NCBI GenBank assembly: GCA_947653505.1
Contig: CANTHI010000034.1
Coordinates: 1 to 13,485 of the forward strand
Length of the DNA: 13,485 nt
Direction: 5' to 3'
From: an uncultured Eubacterium sp.
GTDB taxonomy: Bacteria; Bacillota_A; Clostridia; Lachnospirales; Lachnospiraceae
The notes under the pieces were generated by a model. The model saw only the letters and a list, made by a program, of their open reading frames with translations. It was not told where the DNA came from and searched no databases. Below, piece after piece: positions 1 through 6,170 of this stretch. Both the position numbers and the translations under genes were made by a program. Every line of letters begins with the position of its first letter. Position 1 is the stretch's first letter.

Positions 1-180
1 CACCTTTAGCTGCTGGCGGAACGCCAGAGCGAAGTAGGTGTCGCGCCCGTCCGGTACCACAGTGTAGATGCAGAATACTTAGAGCTTCTTACATTCTGGA
101 AACCGGAACAATGAAACAGGGCCGCTTCCCTCATCCGGCGTTCGGGAGGCCAATATGCTTCCTGCATTCTGGAACGGACA
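1..180. repeat. Structured non-coding element at left edge, possible interspersed repeat
   Basis: The first 40 bases fold into a long imperfect stem-loop: CACCT at 1-5 pairs with AGGTG at 36-40, and inside it CTGGCG (13-18) pairs with CGCCAG (22-27) around a GAA loop, with a short GCT/AGC stem between. An imperfect direct repeat follows, 84-101 and 156-173, matching at 16 of 18 bases around the core CATTCTGGAA. Between the two copies lies a bulged hairpin (120-151) closed by GGCC/GGCC and TCCC/GGGA. No reading frame here resembles a known protein. Dense structure plus direct repeats suggests a REP-like or other dispersed element, but that is inference; copy number elsewhere in the genome cannot be seen from this window. 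Confidence 0.4.
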
Positions 181-348
181 CAGCAGACGGGGCAAATGTC
201 CTCTCCCTGCGTCCGCGTAGCCAATACAATACGCAACACTTTTATGTAAATTGTTGCATTTCCACTTAAGTCCGCTCCTATGGAATAGCCCGCTATGACT
301 CCTAAATTTGGGATAAATTCTCCACAAACCGGGAAGCACATCCCAACC
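181..348. other. Sequence downstream of tgt, no gene recognised
   Basis: Together with 1-180 this makes about 350 bases without a supported gene. Several frames are open on both strands but none gives a recognisable protein, and none has a good ribosome binding site. Two weak inverted repeats are visible: GCAACA/TGTTGC at 233-257, and TTGGGAT (307-313) against ATCCCAA (331-337). Neither is followed by a T-run on the minus strand, so neither is a convincing terminator for tgt. Confidence 0.4.
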
Positions 349-1476
349 TTATTCTCCGCGAAATCCCTCCAGCTTTTTCTTCTTATACTCCGCAAAATTC
401 CCTTTCTCCAGCGCATCCCGGATTTCTTCCATCATCGTATTGTAAAAATACAGATTATGCAGCACGCACAGCCGCATCCCCAGCATCTCTTTCGCTTTTA
501 ACAGATGCCGGATATAAGCCCGGCTGTATGTCCGGCATGCCGGGCACTGGCATCCTTCTTCGATCGGACGCATGTCTGTCTCATACTGTTTGTTGAACAG
601 ATTCCGTTTGCCCTGGTTCGTATAGACATGTCCGTGCCGTCCGTTTCTGGTCGGATAGACGCAGTCAAAAAAGTCCACGCCGCGGGCCACGCCTTCCAGG
701 ATGTTTTCCGGTGTGCCGACCCCCATCAGATACGTCGGCTTATTGACCGGCAGATGCGGGACGGTCACGTCCAGAATGTGATACATTTCCTCGTGTGTCT
801 CGCCGACAGCAAGTCCGCCCAGCGCATAGCCGTCCAGCTCCATTTCCGCGATCCGTTTCGCATGATCAATCCGGATATCTTCAAAGACCGCGCCCTGATT
901 AATGGCAAACAGCATCTGGTGCCTGTTCACTGTGTCTTCCAGACTGTTCAGGCGCTTCATTTCTTCCTGGCACCGGCCCAGCCAGCGGGTCGTACGGTCT
1001 ACGGAATTTTGCACATACGTACGGTCTGCGCGGCTGGACGGACATTCATCAAAAGCCATCGCGATCGTGGAGCCCAGATTGGACTGGATCTGCATACTCT
1101 GTTCCGGTCCCATAAAGATCTTCCGTCCGTCTACATGTGACTGGAAGTATACTCCCTCTTCTTTGATCTTGCGCAGACTGGCCAGCGAAAATACCTGAAA
1201 TCCACCAGAGTCCGTCAGGATCGGTCTGTCCCATGCCATAAAGCGGTGCAGGCCGCCCATCTGCCTGATCAGCTGATCTCCCGGACGCACATGCAGATGA
1301 TACGTATTGGACAATTCCACCTGTGTTTTGATTCCCCGCAGGTCATCCGTCGATACGGCGCCCTTGACCGCGCCGCAGGTTCCTACATTCATAAAGACCG
1401 GTGTCTGGATATCTCCATGTACCGTATGGAAAACACCCCGTTTTGCACGGCCTTCCTGTCTGATTAATTCATACAT
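349..1476 (-). CDS. tgt: tRNA-guanine transglycosylase (Tgt)
   Basis: Exchanges guanine at the wobble position of GU(N)-anticodon tRNAs for preQ1, the step that commits the tRNA to queuosine; a cytosolic TIM-barrel enzyme. The 375-residue product matches the usual bacterial length. Visible motifs are TDSGGFQ with the general acid/base Asp89, the GGLAVGE loop near 220-226, the nucleophile Asp271 in FFDCVYPTRNGRHG, and the zinc site CxCxxC (Cys309, 311, 314) with His340. I chose ATG at 1476 because the family normally begins MYxLI. A TTG at 1485 would add three residues and lies 13 bases after an AAGGA, so it is a real alternative. The ATG lies two bases after the purO stop, with no close Shine-Dalgarno, which suggests translational coupling. 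The usual downstream neighbour yajC is not seen. Confidence 0.96.
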   Translation of the reverse strand: MYELIRQEGRAKRGVFHTVHGDIQTPVFMNVGTCGAVKGAVSTDDLRGIKTQVELSNTYHLHVRPGDQLIRQMGGLHRFMAWDRPILTDSGGFQVFSLASLRKIKEEGVYFQSHVDGRKIFMGPEQSMQIQSNLGSTIAMAFDECPSSRADRTYVQNSVDRTTRWLGRCQEEMKRLNSLEDTVNRHQMLFAINQGAVFEDIRIDHAKRIAEMELDGYALGGLAVGETHEEMYHILDVTVPHLPVNKPTYLMGVGTPENILEGVARGVDFFDCVYPTRNGRHGHVYTNQGKRNLFNKQYETDMRPIEEGCQCPACRTYSRAYIRHLLKAKEMLGMRLCVLHNLYFYNTMMEEIRDALEKGNFAEYKKKKLEGFRGE

Positions 1477-1478
1477 AT

Positions 1479-2192
1479 TCAGCAATTTTTGTTTACAATC
1501 CTTGTCTCATATTTTCCGGTTCCGATCTCAATAAAGCGTACAAATAGCGATACTTTATTTTCTTCATTTAAACTGGTCCAAATCTGATCCGTAAACGTAT
1601 CAATCGTTCCTTCGACCGCGACGCGTACCGGCTCGCCCTCAAACGATGGCAGCGGATCACCGTCTCCCAGATAGGTATGGATCAACCTGCCCTCGCCTGC
1701 CAGCGGATGCTCATAAGTATACGTGTGACGGCAGCAGGAATCCGGATTTCCTTCATTGCTCTTTAAAATCGACATGGCATAGTTATAGCTGCCATTTTCA
1801 ATGTGCAGGATACCGGAAATACGCGGAGTATAGTTCGGAGCGTCTGGTTCGTAGGTTCTGGTCCGCAGCGCCTGCTCGAAAGTCTGCTGATAATCCATCC
1901 TTTCGTAGATTGTATCTGTCTGGTCGCCGTTTGTCACGATCGTCTTATTGCCGAGCACACGTACCGGCGCATAGATAACAAGGCTTGGATCACTCAGCTT
2001 TGCAGGATCAAATGCCTGCGTGCGGATGCCTTCCCCGTCCGTCACAAAAATGCGGTTGCGGCTGTTCACACTGCGTCCCATAATAAAATAAGCCGTTATG
2101 GCATATTTCTGGTCCGCAGATAAACCGATGACAATCCCCCTGCCCGGATAAGTATTCGCTTTTAAAATATGCTCCAAAGATGCAGTCTGCAT
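1479..2192 (-). CDS. purO: IMP cyclohydrolase, PurO-like (PF07826 family)
   Basis: Predicted to close the ring of FAICAR to give IMP, the last step of de novo purine synthesis. The 237-residue protein has the family's typical short single-domain length and recognisable segments: YPGRGI at 15-20, MGRSVNSRNRIF at 38-49 and NGDQTDTI at 88-95. The family was defined as archaeal PurO, and clostridia also carry members. Whether it is the main enzyme here or a paralogue beside PurH cannot be told from this window. The ATG at 2192 is preceded by a strong GAAGGAGG with eight bases of spacing. It follows a 204-bp gap and directly precedes tgt, so it probably heads a purO-tgt pair. No other purine gene is nearby. 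Confidence 0.82.
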   Translation of the reverse strand: MQTASLEHILKANTYPGRGIVIGLSADQKYAITAYFIMGRSVNSRNRIFVTDGEGIRTQAFDPAKLSDPSLVIYAPVRVLGNKTIVTNGDQTDTIYERMDYQQTFEQALRTRTYEPDAPNYTPRISGILHIENGSYNYAMSILKSNEGNPDSCCRHTYTYEHPLAGEGRLIHTYLGDGDPLPSFEGEPVRVAVEGTIDTFTDQIWTSLNEENKVSLFVRFIEIGTGKYETRIVNKNC

Positions 2193-2237
2193 AGTTTGTT
2201 CCTCCTTCTTTTTATCTGAAAGCCTTTTCCTGACAGC

Positions 2238-2381
2238 TTCTGATCTTCATTCGTTCTGATCTTTATTCGTTCTGATCTTCATTCGTTCTGATCTTCATTC
2301 GCATGCTTCTGCCGGATTCGCTTCCGCTATCCGTTCTGATATTCATTCACATACTTCTGCCAGATTCGCTTCCGCATATGT
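2238..2381. repeat. Intergenic tandem repeats, 16-bp unit nested in a 48-bp unit
   Basis: Four consecutive copies of the 16-mer TTCTGATCTTCATTCG lie at 2238-2253, 2254-2269 (one C-to-T change), 2270-2285 and 2286-2301. A fifth variant copy is at 2334-2349. The fourth and fifth copies are each followed by a near-identical 26-base segment (2302-2327 and 2350-2375, two differences), so a 48-bp unit at 2286-2333 is repeated at 2334-2381. Intact 16-mers contain GATC. The array fills most of the gap between the glycosyltransferase and purO. No clear promoter or terminator could be placed in it. Confidence 0.9.
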
Positions 2382-2412
2382 TTTACATATAATTTTTTAC
2401 ATGTAATTTTTT
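2381..2412. repeat. 18-bp AT-rich direct repeat over the glycosyltransferase stop codon
   Basis: TTTTACATATAATTTTTT at 2381-2398 and TTTTACATGTAATTTTTT at 2395-2412 overlap with a 14-base period and differ at one position. The pair covers the last codons and the TAA (2397-2399) of the glycosyltransferase gene. It looks like a small slippage duplication next to the larger tandem array. Confidence 0.8.
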
Positions 2413-3614
2413 AACTGCTGCGCACGGTGCTTCCACATATGTGCCTGCCGTGCGGCTGCCTGTCCGCGGCATGCCATATCAAACAGCCGCCGCGGATGGG
2501 CAAGCAGCTCCCGCACCTGCTCCGGCAGCTCGTCCAGATGATGCAGATCATAATAGACAAGTGTATCCATATGCCAAAACTGCTCCCGCAGATAGGCACT
2601 GCCGTCCGTAAGCGCCGCCGTCCCCTGCAGCATGGCTGTGAAAATACGGTCATGCGCTCCGTCTTTGAACCACGGCATCGTATTCAGCGCCAGCTTTGCC
2701 TGTGCCATCGCACGTACGCAGTCCGCGGAATTTACCATCCGTCCGGTGCAGATCAGATTTTCCGGATGGTCACAGGAGATTTTTTCCCAGTCCTTGCCGG
2801 ATACATGTACCCTGATTCCGCCATCCACAAGAATCCGTACGGTTTTTTCCCGAAAATACGTACGGATCCACAGGTCAACTGCCGGCATGGTGCTCATGGC
2901 TTTGCACAAATCCACGTCGCTCAGATCCGGTATCTCGCGGCGCAGATGTGTTTCCATACAGGAAAGCAGATTCTGGTCCGGCTCCTGGATCAGCGATTCT
3001 ATCATACCATAATAAAACTCCCGGTACTCCGGCTCCATCGCCGCAAACTGGCGTTCGATTTCTCTGACCGGCACATAATTCGCGGTAAATGCGAGTGTAT
3101 AGGGACGCCGCATCCACTGTTCATACATCATTTCGTCTGTTTCCGGCACAAAACTGCTGTCTTTTATCTGACAATTACCAGCGAGCGGCAGAAATTCACA
3201 AAAAATATGCGGATAAAACCGTTTCATAAAAGCCACATGATCCCTGTCAATACAGAATGTGCGCAGATTTCCCGCCGGATACTGCAGTGCCTGCGCATAA
3301 TAAACCGGATGGTCCACCATAATGTTCAGACACGGCATATCCAGCTTTTCCCAGAGACTGCGGACCGGTTCTCCCTCATCGGAAAACTCCCACAGCTCCT
3401 CTTCCCCGCTTAAACCGATAAAGTTAAACGTAAGCAGTACGGCTTCTTTTTGCGGAACGATCTGGCGCAGCTTCCATGCGCTCAGTCCGGTTTTTTCAAA
3501 ATCCATCCAGAAAATCTCATATCCCCATGCTGTAAACGCTTCTGCCAGCTGCATGGAAAAATAGGTCAGTGTTTCCACCGCATGTCTGCATAATACTATG
3601 ATTTTACCCATCAT
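2397..3614 (-). CDS. CgeB-like family glycosyltransferase, substrate unknown
   Basis: A 405-residue protein resembling the CgeB/spore-maturation-type glycosyltransferases (GT-B fold). The C-terminal half carries the family's nucleotide-sugar binding region at about 308-343, with NTMPWFKDGAHDRIF and GTAALTDGSAYL. The N-terminal half contains a VDHP motif at 100-103, typical of the DUF3880-type domain paired with it. There is no signal peptide or membrane segment, so it probably acts in the cytosol. Donor and acceptor are unknown. It begins with two consecutive ATGs; the first shares one base with the TAA of the upstream UPF0210 gene and no Shine-Dalgarno is visible, so translation probably depends on coupling. 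The tail after residue 380 is Ala/Arg/Gln rich and ends in the AT-rich repeat. Confidence 0.75.
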   Translation of the reverse strand: MMGKIIVLCRHAVETLTYFSMQLAEAFTAWGYEIFWMDFEKTGLSAWKLRQIVPQKEAVLLTFNFIGLSGEEELWEFSDEGEPVRSLWEKLDMPCLNIMVDHPVYYAQALQYPAGNLRTFCIDRDHVAFMKRFYPHIFCEFLPLAGNCQIKDSSFVPETDEMMYEQWMRRPYTLAFTANYVPVREIERQFAAMEPEYREFYYGMIESLIQEPDQNLLSCMETHLRREIPDLSDVDLCKAMSTMPAVDLWIRTYFREKTVRILVDGGIRVHVSGKDWEKISCDHPENLICTGRMVNSADCVRAMAQAKLALNTMPWFKDGAHDRIFTAMLQGTAALTDGSAYLREQFWHMDTLVYYDLHHLDELPEQVRELLAHPRRLFDMACRGQAAARQAHMWKHRAQQLKNYM

Positions 3615-4978
3615 TAATTTTTAAAACTATGGACCGGCGCCGGAATCCTGCCAGTACGATTGATAAACGCGCTGCAGTCATACGGATTGACCGGCATAAC
3701 CGGTGCATATCCAAGCAGACCGCCAAACTCTGCCTTTCCGCCGACGTCCCTGCCTGCCACCGGAATCAGCCGGACTGCTGTCGTCTTCTGGTTAATCATT
3801 CCAATCGCCATCTCGTCGGCAATGATTCCGGATATCGCAGAGGCTTTTGTATCTCCGGGAATTGCGATCATATCCAGCCCCACCGAGCAGACACAGGTCA
3901 TTGCTTCCAGCTTTTCCAGCGTCAGTGCTTTTGCTTCCACGGCGTCAATCATCCCCTGATCCTCGCTGACCGGAATAAACGCGCCGCTTAAACCTCCGAC
4001 ATAAGAGGACGCCATAATGCCGCCTTTTTTTACCTGATCGTTTAACAGCGCCAGCGCTGCCGTCGTGCCAGGCGCTCCTGCATATTCCACACCGATTTCA
4101 CGCAGAATATCCGCCACGCTGTCTCCGACTGCCGGTGTCGGCGCCAGTGACAGATCGATAATGCCAAACGGGACTCCCAGACGTCTGGAAGCCTCCTGCG
4201 CAACGAGCTGGCCCACACGGGTGATTTTAAACGCCGTCTTTTTAATCGTTTCACACAGCACCTCAAAGCTCTCTCCCCGCACCTGCTCCAGCGCTGTTTT
4301 TACGACTCCCGGCCCGCTGACGCCGACATGAATGACCGCGTCTGCCTCTGTCACTCCGTGAAACGCACCTGCCATAAACGGATTATCATCCGGTGCGTTG
4401 CAGAAAACGACCAGTTTCGCACAGCCGATCGAATCTCTTTCCTTTGTGCGCTCCGCAGTCTCTTTGATAATCTCTCCCATTAACCGGACAGCGTCCATAT
4501 CGATCCCCGTCTTTGTCGAGCCCACATTGACCGAGCTGCATACAAAATCCGTCTCCGCCAGCGCCAGCGGAATTGAGCGGATCAGGTTCTCATCTGAAGG
4601 AGTCATTCCTTTGGATACAAGCGCTGAATATCCGCCGATAAAATTTACACCTGTCTTTTTAGCCGCGCGGTCCAGCGTACGGGCAATCGTCACAAAATCC
4701 TCCGGCGTCTTACACGCCGATCCGCCAATCAGGGCAGCCGGAGTCACGGAAATGCGTTTGTTGACAATCGGTATGCAGTAGCTGTTTTCAATCTTCTGGC
4801 CAACTGCTACGAGATCTTTTGCCGTCGTCGTTATTTTATTGTATATTTTTTCATTTAATGTATCCAAATCCGAATCGATGCAGTCCAACAGGCTGATGCC
4901 CATCGTAATCGTACGTACATCCAGATTTTCCTGCTCGATCATCTTATTTGTCTCTGCTACTTCTCGTATATTTATCAT
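3614..4978 (-). CDS. PFL family protein (UPF0210/DUF711)
   Basis: A 454-residue member of the UPF0210/DUF711 family, annotated as PFL family protein for fold similarity to pyruvate formate-lyase. The biochemical role is not established. Recognisable conserved stretches are the N-terminal [19 protein letters not shown]-like [10 protein letters not shown] at about 25-34, [18 protein letters not shown] in the middle and [15 protein letters not shown] after it. Length is normal and the frame is intact. The ATG at 4978 has only a weak GGAT upstream, and a better AAAGGA lies about 23 bases away. The gene follows an ACT-domain UPF0237 gene by 72 bases, an arrangement conserved in many Firmicutes, including streptococci. 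That pairing suggests the ACT protein senses a small ligand for this partner, which is inference. Its stop codon overlaps the glycosyltransferase start. Confidence 0.93.
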   Translation of the reverse strand: MINIREVAETNKMIEQENLDVRTITMGISLLDCIDSDLDTLNEKIYNKITTTAKDLVAVGQKIENSYCIPIVNKRISVTPAALIGGSACKTPEDFVTIARTLDRAAKKTGVNFIGGYSALVSKGMTPSDENLIRSIPLALAETDFVCSSVNVGSTKTGIDMDAVRLMGEIIKETAERTKERDSIGCAKLVVFCNAPDDNPFMAGAFHGVTEADAVIHVGVSGPGVVKTALEQVRGESFEVLCETIKKTAFKITRVGQLVAQEASRRLGVPFGIIDLSLAPTPAVGDSVADILREIGVEYAGAPGTTAALALLNDQVKKGGIMASSYVGGLSGAFIPVSEDQGMIDAVEAKALTLEKLEAMTCVCSVGLDMIAIPGDTKASAISGIIADEMAIGMINQKTTAVRLIPVAGRDVGGKAEFGGLLGYAPVMPVNPYDCSAFINRTGRIPAPVHSFKN

Positions 4979-5050
4979 GGGAAATCCGCTGTTTCAGCAT
5001 CCTTTCTCTATATTTCTATTTCTTTACCATATCCGGTGCATTCTGCACTT

Positions 5051-5347
5051 TCAAATCCGGTGCATTTTTTCGAAGATTTCTTCTTTCTGGCATTTGATGC
5101 TGACGCCGATTTTTTCACCAATTTCGTCCAGCTCTTTGGAACATCTGGAAAACGACACTTCGGATCCGCTCATTTCCACGATCATCATCATATGAAAATA
5201 TCCCTGTACAATCGTCTGGGAAATATCCAGTACATTGATATTTTTTTCTGATAAATACGTACAAACTTTTGCGATAATCCCAACCGTATCTTTGCCAAGT
5301 ACGGTAATAATCGTTTTATCCGACCGTTTTTCTGCTGTCTGCTCCAT
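5051..5347 (-). CDS. ACT domain-containing protein (UPF0237)
   Basis: A 98-residue single ACT domain with the beta-alpha-beta pattern TIITVLGKDTVGIIAKVCTYL at its start, followed by the NVLDISQTI turn and the strand FHMMMIVEM at about 51-59. ACT domains commonly bind amino acids or other small effectors and act as dimers; this subgroup resembles the GcvR-like regulators but has no DNA-binding part. It sits between the walJ-like gene (24-base gap upstream) and the UPF0210 gene, its usual genomic partner. The ATG at 5347 has a purine-rich but imperfect Shine-Dalgarno (GAGAG). The first eight residues are a short charged extension relative to the domain. Confidence 0.92.
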   Translation of the reverse strand: MEQTAEKRSDKTIITVLGKDTVGIIAKVCTYLSEKNINVLDISQTIVQGYFHMMMIVEMSGSEVSFSRCSKELDEIGEKIGVSIKCQKEEIFEKMHRI

Positions 5348-5371
5348 GTTTTTTCTCTCTTTCTTTTATAC

Positions 5372-6169
5372 TCACGCACAGATCATCTGCGACGCTTCAT
5401 TCCGCTTTGCCACATAAATCGGAAAATCATCTCCTTTATAAGGATTTTCTCCCATCGATACTTCCAGACGCACCGTCTCATAGGCAAGCTCCGCGAAATT
5501 ATTTTCCTTACTCAGATGTCCGAGCACAACCGCCCGGAACCGGTCATGCAGCAGCCGGCCCAGCAGCTGTCCGGACAGTACATTCGACAAATGTCCCCTG
5601 TCGCCTAAGATCCGCTGCTTTAACGGATAGGGATAACTGCCTGTCTGCAGCATGCGTACATCGTGATTGGCCTCCAGCAGCAAAATGTCCATATCCTGCA
5701 GCGTCTGAACCAGACTGTCATCATAAGTCCCAAGATCTGTGATCACACCGATTTTTTTACTGTCTGTCTTCATAATATAAGCAACCGGATCCGCCGCGTC
5801 ATGGGAGATGGATACCGGATGCACCATCATATCCCCGACCGCAAACTCCTGGCCCGGAACAACCGGATGCAGCAAAGACGGATCAATCTTTCCGACCGAC
5901 CGCACACCGCATATGGCATCCAGCGTCCCCTGCGTACCATAGACCGGCAGTCCATACCGTCTGGCCAGCACGCCAAGCCCTGCAATATGGTCGATATGCT
6001 CATGCGTAACGAGAATGGCTTTCATCTCACTCGTTTTTAACCCGACCGAATTTAATCCTGTCTCAATCCGTTTCCCGCTGATCCCGGCATCCACCAGCAG
6101 ATGGGACGCATCTGTACCGACACAGATACAGTTCCCGCTGCTGCCGCTTGCAATACTACATAATTCCAT
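5372..6169 (-). CDS. walJ: MBL-fold metallo-hydrolase, WalJ/YycJ type
   Basis: A 265-residue metallo-beta-lactamase-fold protein starting MELCSIASGSSGN, the signature opening of the YycJ/WalJ group. The metal site is intact: Asp27, HEHIDH (His56, His58, Asp60, His61), His123, Asp145 in TDLG and His218 in GHLS; EANHD at 166-170 is also typical. Members elsewhere are nuclease-like hydrolases linked to coordinating wall synthesis and division with DNA replication; the substrate here is not proven. An upstream ATG at 6235 would add 22 residues unlike the family and overlap the previous gene by 65 bases. The chosen ATG at 6169 lies one base after the FtsA-like stop and has a GGAAGG Shine-Dalgarno nine bases away. 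No WalK/WalR genes are adjacent. Confidence 0.93.
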   Translation of the reverse strand: MELCSIASGSSGNCICVGTDASHLLVDAGISGKRIETGLNSVGLKTSEMKAILVTHEHIDHIAGLGVLARRYGLPVYGTQGTLDAICGVRSVGKIDPSLLHPVVPGQEFAVGDMMVHPVSISHDAADPVAYIMKTDSKKIGVITDLGTYDDSLVQTLQDMDILLLEANHDVRMLQTGSYPYPLKQRILGDRGHLSNVLSGQLLGRLLHDRFRAVVLGHLSKENNFAELAYETVRLEVSMGENPYKGDDFPIYVAKRNEASQMICA

Positions 6170-6170
6170 G

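Noticed and set aside
233..257. GCAACA/TGTTGC hairpin as a terminator for tgt
   Set aside because: Only six base pairs with a 13-base loop and no T-run on the minus strand.
3..269. Plus-strand frame open from the window edge to a TAA at 269
   Set aside because: Composition is irregular (Arg, Pro, Cys rich), it overlaps hairpins and repeats, and no family is recognisable. The opposite strand is open as well, as expected for GC-rich non-coding DNA.
6..416. 136-codon minus-strand frame running past the end of tgt
   Set aside because: It overlaps the tgt 3' end, starts with a basic peptide read out of frame from tgt, has no ribosome binding site and resembles no protein I know.
2238..2301. Tandem 16-mers as a CRISPR array
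   Set aside because: The units are directly adjacent with no unique spacers, too short, and no cas gene is present.
2427..3413. 328-codon plus-strand frame opposite the glycosyltransferase
   Set aside because: His/Cys/Arg-rich low-quality composition, no ribosome binding site, and fully antisense to a well-supported gene.
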